Part shown: piece by piece, positions 43,361 to 52,012 of the stretch
Layout of the letters: each line of letters opens with the position of its first letter
Numbering within the stretch: position 1 is the first letter of the stretch
Assembly: GCA_027483505.1 (NCBI GenBank)
Contig: JAIXUP010000062.1
Coordinates: 1 to 64,000, forward strand
DNA length: 64,000 nucleotides
Direction of reading: 5' to 3'
Origin: Hyphomicrobiales bacterium
Lineage (GTDB): Bacteria > Pseudomonadota > Alphaproteobacteria > Rhizobiales > Beijerinckiaceae
Made by a program: the position numbers and the translations under genes
The notes under the pieces: generated by a model
What the model was told of the DNA's origin: nothing
The model's database searches: none
Seen by the model: the letters and a program-made list of their open reading frames with translations, nothing else

Positions 43361-44062
43361 ATGCTAGCGCTGCGTGATCTTCGTGTCAGCTATGGCGCAA
43401 TCGAGGTGGTCCACGGGATCAGCCTCGATGTTGCGGCGGGCGAATGCGTGGCGCTGATCGGCGCGAATGGGGCAGGCAAGTCCTCGACGTTGAAAGCGAT
43501 CTGCGGCCTCGTTCCCGTCGGTAGCGGGTCAGTCCAGTTCGAAGGACGCGACATCACCAACGCCAGCGGGCATGCCATTGTGCGAGCCGGGATTACGATG
43601 TGCCCCGAAGGACGCCAGGTCTTCCCGCAGATGAGCGTCATCCAGAATCTGCGCATGGGTGCCTATACCCGCACTGACAAGGATCAGGATGCAGATCTGG
43701 TGCGCATGATGGACATGTTTCCAATCCTCCGGGAGCGTCAAAACCAGGCGGCGGGCAAGCTCTCGGGTGGTGAGCAAGAAATGCTCGCCATCGCGCGTGC
43801 GCTCATGGCACGTCCGCGCATCTGTCTGTTCGACGAACCATCCCTTGGCCTTGCTCCAAAGATTGTCGCCAGCGTTTTCGAAACCCTGGCACAGATCAAA
43901 GCCATGGGGATGACCATCCTACTAGTTGAACAGAATTCGATGATGGCCCTGAACCTGGCTGACAGGGCCTATCTCTTCGAAGCCGGCAAGATTGTGATGC
44001 AAGGCCCGGCAAAGGAGTTGAAGAGCCATCCGGATGTGATGCGCGCCTATCTCGGCCACTAA
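43361..44062 (+). CDS. livF: Branched-chain amino acid-type ABC transporter ATPase (LivF-like)
   Basis: Second ATPase, 233 residues. Walker A GANGAGKSS, Q-loop CPEGRQVFPQMSVIQNLRMGAY, signature LSGGEQEMLAIARALM and Walker B ICLFDEPSLGLAP are intact. The LivF-specific C-terminus VMRAYLGH is present. ATG 43361 directly follows the livG stop. An in-frame ATG 18 bases upstream lies inside livG and is not needed. It pairs with LivG as the nucleotide-binding heterodimer. Confidence 0.93.
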   Translation: MLALRDLRVSYGAIEVVHGISLDVAAGECVALIGANGAGKSSTLKAICGLVPVGSGSVQFEGRDITNASGHAIVRAGITMCPEGRQVFPQMSVIQNLRMGAYTRTDKDQDADLVRMMDMFPILRERQNQAAGKLSGGEQEMLAIARALMARPRICLFDEPSLGLAPKIVASVFETLAQIKAMGMTILLVEQNSMMALNLADRAYLFEAGKIVMQGPAKELKSHPDVMRAYLGH

Positions 44063-44085
44063 CAAAAAACAAATCGGAGGAAAGC

Positions 44086-45300
44086 ATGTTCAATCGCGTA
44101 AAGACCGGGGCTTTAGCGGCGCTGGCTATGGCATTAGCAACCACCTCGGCTTTCGCGGCCGAAAAGAAACTGACCATTGGCGTTGCCGATGCCCTGACCG
44201 GCGGTGGCGCTGTTTACGGACTGCCGCAGGCCAACGCCGTGAGGATGGCGGCTGACGAGATCAACGCCGCCGGCGGAATCAAGGTTGGCTCCGATACCTA
44301 CAAGATCGACGTCATCGCCTATGATGACAAGGCCAACCCGACCGAAGCAACGAATGCCGTCCGCAAGCTGATTGATCGCGATGGCGTGAAATACATCCTA
44401 GGTTTCTGCTGCTCGGGCTCGACGAGCGCGGTCGCGTCCTTCATCGGCAACGAGAAGGCAGTGATGCTGGTGGGTAATGCAGCCGAGCGCTCCATCACCA
44501 CCAAGAAGATCCCCAACCTTGTGCGCACGCGCCCGCCGGCTGACTTTACCGGTCAGGCAGCTGGCACATTCATCGCTCGAAAGGGCCAAAAGCGGATTGC
44601 CGTCATTGGCGCGCTCGATGTCGGATTTTACGCTCAGTATGTCGACTCAGTCGAACGCGAGTTGAAGAAGGTTGGTTCGGAGATCATCGCCCGGGAAGTC
44701 TTCACGCTGAGGGACCGCGACATGACCCCGCAGCTGACCAAGATACGCGCGCTCAACCCGGATGCCATCCTAGTGGTCGGCTATGTCGAATCCGCCGCCT
44801 TCGTCTATCGGCAGGCGGTCGAATTGGGGATGAACATTCCGCGCTATGGCTTCACCAGCGGCAGCGAGGAACAGTTTCTGCGGGTGACGACATCTGCACA
44901 AATGGAGGGTGTGTGGGATCTGCGCCCGACAGAACTGGACCTGCTTTCCGCCAGTAAGAACGGCATCGCCTACCACGCAAACTACACAAAGAGATACAAC
45001 GCCACGCCGTCGCCGAGCTCTCCTTATGCCTATGACCAGCTTTACGTGCTCAAGGCTGCAATTGAGGTAGCAGGGACGGTCGATGATACGGTAGCCGTGG
45101 CCAGGGCCATTCGCGCCCTCGCCATCCCTCCACAGGTGGTGATGCAGTATCTGCCGGTCGACGGGAAGATGTTCGACGTCAATGGGCAGGCCTACACCAC
45201 CAACGGTGCTTTCCAGTGGCAGAAGGGCAAATGGGTCTTCGTCGAGGATCTGCCTTCGGATGCGAAAGCCTACTCGCAGTTCCTCAGCACGCTGAACTGA
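44086..45300 (+). CDS. HAAT-family substrate-binding protein (LivJ/LivK-like)
   Basis: Periplasmic receptor of 404 residues. The signal peptide MFNRVKTGALAALAMALATT is cleaved near AFA-AEKK. The mature protein opens LTIGVADALTGGGAVYGLPQ, the type I binding-protein start. It has a Cys pair in LGFCCSGSTSAVASF at the ligand cleft and IPNLVRTRPPADFTGQAAG in the hinge region. GGAGGAAAG precedes the ATG. Placement inside a module with an acyl-CoA ligase and an acyl-CoA dehydrogenase suggests an organic acid ligand and not leucine; this is inference. Confidence 0.9.
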   Translation: MFNRVKTGALAALAMALATTSAFAAEKKLTIGVADALTGGGAVYGLPQANAVRMAADEINAAGGIKVGSDTYKIDVIAYDDKANPTEATNAVRKLIDRDGVKYILGFCCSGSTSAVASFIGNEKAVMLVGNAAERSITTKKIPNLVRTRPPADFTGQAAGTFIARKGQKRIAVIGALDVGFYAQYVDSVERELKKVGSEIIAREVFTLRDRDMTPQLTKIRALNPDAILVVGYVESAAFVYRQAVELGMNIPRYGFTSGSEEQFLRVTTSAQMEGVWDLRPTELDLLSASKNGIAYHANYTKRYNATPSPSSPYAYDQLYVLKAAIEVAGTVDDTVAVARAIRALAIPPQVVMQYLPVDGKMFDVNGQAYTTNGAFQWQKGKWVFVEDLPSDAKAYSQFLSTLN

Positions 45301-45313
45301 GGGCGGCAGGCCG

Positions 45314-46177
45314 ATGCTGATCGAAATTCTCCAGCAGACAATCAACGGTCTGGCGATCGGCGGCGTCTATGTGCTGATCGCACTCGGCCTGACCACTGTT
45401 TTTGGAATCCTCGGGATCGCCCATTTCGCTCATGGTTCGGTGTCCATGTTCGGCGGCTATCTCACCTTTTTCCTGGTAACATCGCAAGGGTTACCGCTCA
45501 TTGCGGCGATCCCCATCGCGCTTGTGGTCGGGTTCCTGCTCGGACTGCTGATCGAGATCGTCGCTTATCGCCCCGTGCGAAATGCCAACCATATCAATGC
45601 GTTCATCGTCGCCCTCGGCCTCACCATGATGGTCGAGGGCATCAATCTCCAACTGTTCGGACATGAACAGGTCGTCATCCCGACAGGTTTGAGCAAGGTG
45701 TTCCGGCTTGGCGGGATCACGGTTCCGGAGTTGCGCATTTATGTGATCATCGCAGCAATCGTGCTGGTTGCGGCGATGATGCTGTTCGTTGAAAAAACCA
45801 AGACCGGGCAAGCCATCCGGGCTGTCGCGGAGAACCGCGATGCGGCGATCCTGATGGGCGTAAACGTCAAGTCCATCCCACTGATCGTATTCGGCATCTC
45901 GACATCGCTCGGCGTTGCCGCTGGCATCATGGTCGGCGCGCTGTTCGCGATTGCTCCCGGTATCGGCGAGGGCTTTGTCGTCAAGGGCTTCGCAGTCCTG
46001 ATCCTCGGCGGGCTCGGCTCTTTCCCAGGGGCCATCCTTGGCGGCACCGTCCTCGGCATCACAGAATCCATCGCTGCCGGCTTCATTTCATCCGCTTACA
46101 AGGATGTCATCGCTTTCGTGGTGATGATCCTCGTGCTGCTGATCCGTCCGCAGGGATTGCTGGGGCGCTCACCATGA
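45314..46177 (+). CDS. livH: Branched-chain amino acid-type ABC transporter permease (LivH-like)
   Basis: Membrane subunit of 287 residues with about eight helices. The LivH pattern is NGLAIGGVYVLIALGLTTVFGILGIAHFAHGS near the N-terminus, RAVAENRDAAILMGVNVKSIPLIVFG for the ATPase-coupling loop, and GGLGSFPGAILGGTVLGITE. A short GGGCGGCAGG region precedes the ATG at 45314, 13 bp after the receptor gene. The stop overlaps the livM-like start by 4 bp (ATGA). Confidence 0.92.
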   Translation: MLIEILQQTINGLAIGGVYVLIALGLTTVFGILGIAHFAHGSVSMFGGYLTFFLVTSQGLPLIAAIPIALVVGFLLGLLIEIVAYRPVRNANHINAFIVALGLTMMVEGINLQLFGHEQVVIPTGLSKVFRLGGITVPELRIYVIIAAIVLVAAMMLFVEKTKTGQAIRAVAENRDAAILMGVNVKSIPLIVFGISTSLGVAAGIMVGALFAIAPGIGEGFVVKGFAVLILGGLGSFPGAILGGTVLGITESIAAGFISSAYKDVIAFVVMILVLLIRPQGLLGRSP

Positions 46178-47121
46178 ACCGGACGCTGACAATTCTGGTC
46201 TGGCTCGTCGCCTTTGCATCACTGGCCATGCTGCCACAGCTGCTGACCATCAAGTACTACCTGCACCTGAGCATACTGGCCCTGATCTGGGTGATCATGG
46301 CGCAGGGTCAGAACCTCATTCAGGGTTACACCGGGTATGTCTCGATCGTTGGCGCGGGCTTCATGGGCATCGGTGCCTACAGCTCGACGCTTCTCGGCAT
46401 TCATTTTCATCTGCCGACCTGGGCGACAATCGCGATGGCACCATTGGTAACCGCGCTGTTTGCGCTTGCCACAGGCTACCCCAGCCTTCGCGTCAAGGGC
46501 CACTACTTTGCCATCGTCACGCTGGCCTTCAACCTCATCATTGTCATCGTTCTGATAAACTACAAAGAACTGACGAACGGTGAGACCGGCATTTCGAACA
46601 TCCCCAAGCTTTGGGGCGGCAGTCGTGACGCATATTTCTATCTTGTGCTGGTCCTTGCGGCTTGTCTGACTTTGTTGGCCGCGCTGATCGCGCGCTCACG
46701 GGTTGGAGAAATCCTGCTGGCCATTCGACAGAACGAAGATCTGGTGGGTTCCATCGGCATTGCTGCATGGAAGTACAAGCTCTTCGCCTTCGTGGTTTCT
46801 GCCATGTATGCTGGCCTTGCAGGTGCGCTTTATGCTCACTTCCAGGGCTTCATCAATCCGGAGATCTTCGGCGTTGCGCAGTCGCTCGATGCTATTCTGG
46901 CGGTGATCCTTGGAGGGTCAGGCACAATCGCAGGGCCTGTGATTGGTGCCTTCCTGGTTGTCTTTCTGCCCGAATTGCTGCGCTTTGCCGACAGCTTCCG
47001 CTTGATCCTCTATGGGTTGATCCTCGTCCTTGCGACCATCTTCATGCCAATTGGTATCGTCGGGGTCTGCAAAGCCGCGATCAGAAGACTTAGCCGCAAG
47101 GATATTCGTTCGGATGCATGA
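46174..47121 (+). CDS. livM: Branched-chain amino acid-type ABC transporter permease (LivM-like)
   Basis: Second membrane subunit, 315 residues. LivM features: ALIWVIMAQGQNLIQGYTGYVSIVGAGFMGIGAYSS, YPSLRVKGHYFAIVTLAF, coupling loop LLAIRQNEDLVGSIGIAAWKYKLFAFVVSA, and LAVILGGSGTIAGPVIGAF. The start shares ATGA with the livH stop. The last 8 bp overlap the acyl-CoA dehydrogenase gene. The tight chain of overlaps shows that transporter and enzymes are made together. Confidence 0.92.
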   Translation: MNRTLTILVWLVAFASLAMLPQLLTIKYYLHLSILALIWVIMAQGQNLIQGYTGYVSIVGAGFMGIGAYSSTLLGIHFHLPTWATIAMAPLVTALFALATGYPSLRVKGHYFAIVTLAFNLIIVIVLINYKELTNGETGISNIPKLWGGSRDAYFYLVLVLAACLTLLAALIARSRVGEILLAIRQNEDLVGSIGIAAWKYKLFAFVVSAMYAGLAGALYAHFQGFINPEIFGVAQSLDAILAVILGGSGTIAGPVIGAFLVVFLPELLRFADSFRLILYGLILVLATIFMPIGIVGVCKAAIRRLSRKDIRSDA

Positions 47122-48250
47122 TCCTGCGGCTGAGTTTCTGGCGGATGTTCGGGCATTTGCTCGCACTCATGTGGAAAGGGATGCCGCTGCATGGGCTCGC
47201 GGCGAGACACTCGACCCTGCGGTCACGTTTCATGCCGCCGGCATCGGCCTCACGCGCATGGAAGTACCCGTCGCATCAGGTGGCCTGGGCCTCGGCTTTC
47301 GCACAAAGGTCGAGGCATGCGCCATCATCGCTGCAGTGGACTTTGGTCTCGCCATGTCGCTGGTCAACACGCACAACGTTGCCAAGCGCATTGCCATGAC
47401 CGCATCGGAAACGGTCGCCAGCAGGCTCTTGCCTGATCTGGTCTCGGGGCGGGCCTCTGCCTGCACGGCCCTGACCGAACCATCTGCAGGCTCCGATGTG
47501 TCCGCTATGCGATGCACGGCACGACCGACTGATGGGGGATGGATCCTCGAGGGCGAAAAGACGTGGATCGTCAATGCCCGGCATGCCCGCCTGTCCATCG
47601 TCTATGCACAAACTGGCGAGCATGGCGACGGCGCTGGCATCGCCGCGTTTCTCGTCGATCTGACAAACCCTTGCTGCGAGCGCTATCCAATCGAATCAGG
47701 GTTTTCGCAGACCAGCATCGGCACCGGAGGCTTCTGGCTGAACCGGTATTTTGCACCGAACGAACACGCCGTCCTGCCCGCTGGCACCGCCTTCAAGGCC
47801 ATTCTCTCCGAGATCAACGGTGCTCGCATCTATGTCGCGGCCATGTGCTGCGCCATGGTGTCGGCGGGCCTTCGCCTTGCCTGCGCCCATGGCGAAACCC
47901 GGCAGAGTTTCGGCAAACCGCTTGACCAGCACCCCACATGGCGTGAGCCACTGGCCAGATGCGCCACACATCTCGCCGCCGCTTGGGCTCTGGTAGAGGC
48001 AGCCATTGTTGCAACGGAGAATGGTGCTGATACCCGCCATCTTGCCGCGGCTGCCAAGGTCAACGCTGTCTCGCTTGCACAAGTTCAGCTCCCGGCAATG
48101 CTGCATGCGATGGGTGCCGAAGGGCTGAAGGAGGCCTACCCCGTTACCCGGCATATCGGTGCTTCCCAGATCGCAGCCCTGACAGATGGCAGCACCGCGA
48201 TGCTCCTGGACCGTCTGGCGCGCTGGAACCCCACACCCATTTCACTCTGA
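47114..48250 (+). CDS. Acyl-CoA dehydrogenase family protein with atypical active-site segment
   Basis: FAD-dependent acyl-CoA dehydrogenase of 378 residues. It has the N-terminal helical domain, CTALTEPSAGSDVSAMRCTA (the LTEPxAGSD flavin signature), and KTWIVNARHARLSIVYA. At the C-terminus, where most members read YEGTxEIQ with a catalytic Glu, this one reads IAALTDGSTAMLLDRL, with Asp in that place. The base could be Asp here, or a Glu elsewhere as in the isovaleryl-CoA type. ATG 47114 overlaps livM by 8 bp. It probably oxidises the CoA ester formed by the ligase two genes downstream. Confidence 0.87.
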   Translation: MHDPAAEFLADVRAFARTHVERDAAAWARGETLDPAVTFHAAGIGLTRMEVPVASGGLGLGFRTKVEACAIIAAVDFGLAMSLVNTHNVAKRIAMTASETVASRLLPDLVSGRASACTALTEPSAGSDVSAMRCTARPTDGGWILEGEKTWIVNARHARLSIVYAQTGEHGDGAGIAAFLVDLTNPCCERYPIESGFSQTSIGTGGFWLNRYFAPNEHAVLPAGTAFKAILSEINGARIYVAAMCCAMVSAGLRLACAHGETRQSFGKPLDQHPTWREPLARCATHLAAAWALVEAAIVATENGADTRHLAAAAKVNAVSLAQVQLPAMLHAMGAEGLKEAYPVTRHIGASQIAALTDGSTAMLLDRLARWNPTPISL

Positions 48251-48270
48251 GCCGAGCAAGGACCAACATC

Positions 48271-49302
48271 GTGCGTGTCTTTCAGATCGAGGGGAGTTGG
48301 GGTTTCGATCACCTCAATCTCGCAGAGCGGCCCAAACCGGAGCCCGCAGCTGGACAGGTTCTCATCCGCATGCATGCGGCGTCATTGAATGCGCGTGATC
48401 TCATCGTTCCGGTTCGCGGGTATGGCCGTGCCACCGGCGAATTACCGCTGATCCCGATCTCGGATGGTGTCGGCACGATTGTCGCCGTGGGCGATCATGT
48501 CACCAGGGCAAAGGTCGGCGACAGGGTCTGCCCAGCCTATTTTCAGGGCTGGATCAGTGGCGAGCCAACGCAGGAGCGTTTCGCAACGGCCCTCGGCGGG
48601 CCGCTTGATGGCGTAATGACAGAGTACATGTGCCTTTCTGAGCAAGGGATCGTGCGCGTTCCCGACTACCTGACAGATGAGGAGGCTGCCACGCTGCCGT
48701 GCGCAGCGCTCACCGCGTGGAGCGCCATTGCGACCCACGCGACCACTCGGCCAGGTGACCGTGTTCTTGTCCAGGGTACTGGCGGCGTCGCATTGTTCGC
48801 GCTTGCGTTCGCCAAACTCCATGGCGCCCATGTCACGATCATCTCATCGAGCGATGACAAGCTGGCGCAAGCCCAAAGCCTCGGCGCCGACAGGACCGTG
48901 AACTACAGCACGACGCCGGAATGGTCACGGCTCGCCCGGGAGATTGCTGCGGAGCGCGGGGGCTTCGACAAGATCGTGGAGGTTGGCGGCGAAGCGACAC
49001 TCGCGCAATCAATCAAGAGCGTCCGAATTGGCGGCACAATTGCCCTGATCGGCGTTCTGTCTGGCTTGTCGCCAACCTTGCCACTTGGTGCTGTCGTGAC
49101 ACGACAGGTGCGCTTACAGGGCGTGACCGTCGGACATCGTGATGGGTTCGAGGCGATGTTGACGGCAATGACACAGCACAGACTACGCCCGGTCATCGGC
49201 AAGACATTCGGTTTCAGTGATCTGAAGGCTGCCTTGGTCGAGAGTGCCAAACCGACGAGGCTTGGCAAGACAATCATCCGGTTTGATCATGACGCTGCAT
49301 AG
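48271..49302 (+). CDS. Zinc-less MDR oxidoreductase (quinone oxidoreductase-like)
   Basis: NADPH-dependent medium-chain reductase/dehydrogenase of 343 residues. It starts with GTG at 48271 behind AAGGA. The N-terminal GroES-like fold is ASLNARDLIVPVRGYG and PLIPISDGVGTIVAVGDHVTRAKVGDRV. The nucleotide loop is VLVQGTGGVALFALAFA, followed by SSSDDKLAQAQSLGADRTVNY. No cysteine or zinc-binding cluster is seen, so it belongs with the quinone oxidoreductase / enoyl reductase branch. It could reduce an enoyl or keto intermediate of the imported acid. The stop overlaps the ligase start by 14 bp. Confidence 0.88.
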   Translation: MRVFQIEGSWGFDHLNLAERPKPEPAAGQVLIRMHAASLNARDLIVPVRGYGRATGELPLIPISDGVGTIVAVGDHVTRAKVGDRVCPAYFQGWISGEPTQERFATALGGPLDGVMTEYMCLSEQGIVRVPDYLTDEEAATLPCAALTAWSAIATHATTRPGDRVLVQGTGGVALFALAFAKLHGAHVTIISSSDDKLAQAQSLGADRTVNYSTTPEWSRLAREIAAERGGFDKIVEVGGEATLAQSIKSVRIGGTIALIGVLSGLSPTLPLGAVVTRQVRLQGVTVGHRDGFEAMLTAMTQHRLRPVIGKTFGFSDLKAALVESAKPTRLGKTIIRFDHDAA

Positions 49303-50848
49303 TCTCCCACCGTTTCATCCGCGCCGCCACGCGATCGAGCGGCCGGATGATGTTGCTTACCGGATCAGCACCGACCCCGATGCGGTGACGTTTGGCCAGT
49401 TGGAAGCCCGCGCAAACCAGGCCGCGCACACGTTTCGCCAGCTGGGACTGGAACGCGGCGATCACATCGTCATCCTGATGGAGAACCGTCGCGAATTCCT
49501 CGAAATCTGCTTCGCAGCCGACAGGACCGGTCTCTACTACACGACGGCCAGTACGCATCTGACGGACGACGAGATCCACTATATCATCATGGACTGCGGC
49601 GCATCCCTAGTGCTCGTCTCGGACACGTTGGTTGAGCGCATAGGTGCCGATGCGGATCAAATGCCGAAGAGCTGCCCAATCATGATCATCGGGCGAGGTC
49701 GGGACCTGCTGCCGAGCTTTTCCGAAATTGCTTCCACCGCTTTGACAACGCCGATCCCCGACGAGTCGCAAGGGCTCGATATGCTTTACTCCTCTGGCAC
49801 GACGGGACGGCCGAAAGGCGTTAAATGGGCGCTGCCCGATCAACCCGTCGGCAGTTCGTCCATGCTGATAGAGCTGTTGTCGGGGTTGTTCGGCTACGGC
49901 GTGGGAACCCACTACCTTTGCACGGCTCCACTCTATCATGCAGCTCCGCTGCGTCATACCATGGTGACAATCCGCACTGGTGGCTCGGCGGTCATCATGC
50001 CAAAGTTCGATGCGGAATCCGCGCTCGCCCTGATCGACGCCGAGCAAGTCACCCACAGTCAGTGGGTGCCAACCATGTTTGTCCGCCTATTGAAACTGCC
50101 GGACTGCGTGCGGCAGCGATACTCGCTCAAATCGATGACTATGGCCGTGCATGCCGCTGCGCCCTGCCCAATCGACGTGAAACATCGCATGATCGAATGG
50201 TGGGGGCCCATCATTCACGAATACTACGCGGGGACCGAGAACAACGGCTTCACGGCTTTGACGACCAGCGAATGGCTGCACCACGCCGGTTCAGTTGGAA
50301 AAGCCAAACTAGGCGTCATCCACATCTGCGACGAGACTGGCGCTGAATTGCCGACAGGTGAAGAAGGTGAAGTCTATTTCGAGAACGGGCACCAGTTCGA
50401 GTATCACAATGACCCTGTCAAAACCGCTTCCAGCCGGAATGCTCGGGGTTGGACGACATTGGGCGATATCGGCCGGCTCGATAGCGAAGGCTTCCTGTAC
50501 CTCACGGACCGAAAGTCGTTTGTGATCATCTCGGGTGGCGTCAACATTTACCCGCAGGAAGTCGAGAACCTGCTTCTGCAGCATGATGCAGTACTCGATG
50601 CAGCTGTCATCGGCATTCCGAATGACGAGTTCGGAGAAGAAGTCAAAGCAGTTGTTCAACTTGTCGATGGGCGTGAACCCAACGAGACTCTCTCGAAAGA
50701 ACTCGTCGCATTTTGCCGCGCCAAACTGTCAGCATACAAATGCCCACGGAGCATCGACTTCCGAGCCGAGTTCCCGCGATCCCCAACGGGAAAATTGCTC
50801 AAGCGCAAGATACGGGACGAGTATCGTCTGGCGCAATTTGCAAGATGA
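49289..50848 (+). CDS. Acyl-CoA synthetase / AMP-dependent ligase (ANL superfamily)
   Basis: Ligase of 519 residues that activates a carboxylic acid with ATP and CoA. The ANL motifs are complete: P-loop [28 protein letters not shown] (A5), [22 protein letters not shown] (A7/A8 hinge), [12 protein letters not shown], and the C-terminal [15 protein letters not shown] with the catalytic Lys. Overall it resembles fatty- or aryl-acid ligases of degradation clusters. ATG 49289 overlaps the upstream gene by 14 bp. It is the last cargo gene; the IS3 relic begins just behind its stop, so anything further downstream may have been lost. Confidence 0.92.
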   Translation: MTLHSLPPFHPRRHAIERPDDVAYRISTDPDAVTFGQLEARANQAAHTFRQLGLERGDHIVILMENRREFLEICFAADRTGLYYTTASTHLTDDEIHYIIMDCGASLVLVSDTLVERIGADADQMPKSCPIMIIGRGRDLLPSFSEIASTALTTPIPDESQGLDMLYSSGTTGRPKGVKWALPDQPVGSSSMLIELLSGLFGYGVGTHYLCTAPLYHAAPLRHTMVTIRTGGSAVIMPKFDAESALALIDAEQVTHSQWVPTMFVRLLKLPDCVRQRYSLKSMTMAVHAAAPCPIDVKHRMIEWWGPIIHEYYAGTENNGFTALTTSEWLHHAGSVGKAKLGVIHICDETGAELPTGEEGEVYFENGHQFEYHNDPVKTASSRNARGWTTLGDIGRLDSEGFLYLTDRKSFVIISGGVNIYPQEVENLLLQHDAVLDAAVIGIPNDEFGEEVKAVVQLVDGREPNETLSKELVAFCRAKLSAYKCPRSIDFRAEFPRSPTGKLLKRKIRDEYRLAQFAR

Positions 50849-50849
50849 A

Positions 50850-51521
50850 GACCGGCCCGGTTCAACAAGGGGGTCAAGACGCGTTCTGACGTTGCCCCCG
50901 GGTTTTGTCCAGTCCTGAGTTCGTTTCCGGGGTTGGGTTTGCCCTGCTGGGCGGGTGATGCGGCGGGCGATGGCGCGGAGCATTTCGCATAGCGCAGCGC
51001 CAGAGCCCGACGCGGGTTGAAGCTGGAGGCGAACTCGGCCGGCGTCTGCCAACCGAGTTGCGAGTGGGGCCGCGAGCCGTTGGAATCTGCTCGCCAGATG
51101 GCTAGAATCGCTCGAGCGTGGCTCAGGGATGAGAACAACATTTCGTTGAGCAGCTCGTCCCGCAGGCGACCGTTGAAGGATTCGATGAAGCCATTCTGCA
51201 TCGGCTTTCCTGGCGCGATGTAGTGCCACTCGACCTTGCTCTTGTCCGCCCAGCCGAGGATGGCGTTGGAGGTGAACTCGGTCCCGTTGTCACTGACGAT
51301 CATCTTCGGCTTGCCACGACTAACGATCAACTGATCCAGTTCCAGCGCCACCCGGATGCCGCCAAGCGAGGTGTCCGCCACCAGCGCCAGGCATTCCCGC
51401 GTGCCGTCATCGACGATGGTCAGGATGCGGAAGCGGCGACCATCGGTGAGCTGATCCGAGACGAAGTCCAGGCTCCGGCGTTCATTGGGCTTGAGCGGGA
51501 TCAGCATGGGCGCTCGCGTTC
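50850..51521 (-). pseudogene. IS3-family transposase OrfB, 5'-truncated
   Basis: The reverse strand carries the integrase core of an IS3-family transposase. It begins abruptly at [20 protein letters not shown] and runs through DNGTEFTSN and [14 protein letters not shown] to [20 protein letters not shown]. The D-D-E triad is visible: Asp in SLDFVSD, Asp in IVSDNGTE, Glu in FIESFNG. The OrfA part and the first half of OrfB (HTH_21 and YGYRRL region) are missing. No stop codon follows the transposase end, and the frame runs on into antisense of the ligase gene. It is joined in frame to the integrase fragment on its 5' side. Confidence 0.88.
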
Positions 51522-51636
51522 CGATGGGCATGACGCGGACGCCAAAACCGGTGAGGGAATCGTCGTACACGATGCAGGCGGAAGCCCCCGCCGAAAGGGC
51601 GTCAATGGACCTCTTGGTCAGGCGTTCCGTCGGCAT
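51522..51636 (-). pseudogene. Tyrosine-type integrase, N-terminal 38 codons only
   Basis: From ATG 51636 on the reverse strand the product begins [20 protein letters not shown], then [14 protein letters not shown]. This is the arm-type DNA-binding domain (DUF4102) at the start of phage/island integrases of the tRNA-targeting class. After about 38 residues it changes without a frame break into an IS3 transposase (IGTRAPM). The core-binding and catalytic domains, with the R-H-R-Y residues, are gone, so it cannot recombine DNA. It lies 163 bp inside the right attachment repeat, so it is the most likely remnant of the integrase that inserted the island. Confidence 0.85.
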
Positions 51637-51662
51637 CGTCAGACCCTTAGTCGAGGTGAATT

Positions 51663-51681
51663 GTCGCCACCATGTCGCCAC
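51663..51681 (+). repeat. Right-end tandem motif GTCGCCAC-N3-GTCGCCAC
   Basis: Two GTCGCCAC octamers with an 11-bp period, identical in layout and orientation to 29568-29586. They lie between the integrase relic start and the right attachment repeat, where integrase arm sites are expected. Confidence 0.55.
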
Positions 51682-51690
51682 CGCGACAGG

Positions 51691-51710
51691 AATTGAGAGG
51701 AATCGAGAGG
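51691..51710 (+). repeat. Second tandem repeat near the right end, AATYGAGAGG twice
   Basis: AATTGAGAGG and AATCGAGAGG stand head to tail with a 10-bp period, about 90 bp inside the right attachment repeat. Possibly another set of recombinase or excisionase sites; there is no counterpart that I noticed at the left end. Confidence 0.4.
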
Positions 51711-51798
51711 AATGAAGATAGCAGCTATTTCCCGAATTTTCTAGGATCAGCAGACACTTAGTCACAACAGAGGAATGGTAAGGAAACTGGTCTACTCG

Positions 51799-51847
51799 GA
51801 TTGTGGATCTAGAGGTCCCCCGTTCAAGCCGGGGTGGCGGTACCATT
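51799..51847 (+). repeat. attR: 49-bp copy of the tRNA-His 3' half
   Basis: An exact copy of 29452-29500, starting within the anticodon arm (GATTGTGG) and ending just past the tRNA 3' end. The sequence before it (CTACTCG) does not complete a tRNA, so it is the partial copy left by integration. Confidence 0.92.
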
Positions 51848-52012
51848 CCTTCCTTACGGCCTGTGACAATCGTTCGGCGGCAACCGTTTGCGCTGCCCTT
51901 GTTGCAGGGGCGCAAGGCCCCCATATCTGTTTTGCGGGTCGTCAGGATCCGTCACGGGCGCTGCATGAGGCGGGTCTGTGCCTTGCAACGAAGTGCCATC
52001 CGGGCTTCGCAC

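Noticed and set aside
51637-51924. Upstream extension of the integrase/transposase frame reading [16 protein letters not shown]
   Set aside because: This is translation across the antisense of the tRNA-derived repeat, a common artefact; the integrase starts at 51636.
51848-52012. Possible ROSE-type RNA thermometer before hsp20
   Set aside because: A hairpin around TTGCGC...GCGCAA exists, but no UUGCU-type anti-Shine-Dalgarno pairing next to the start was found.
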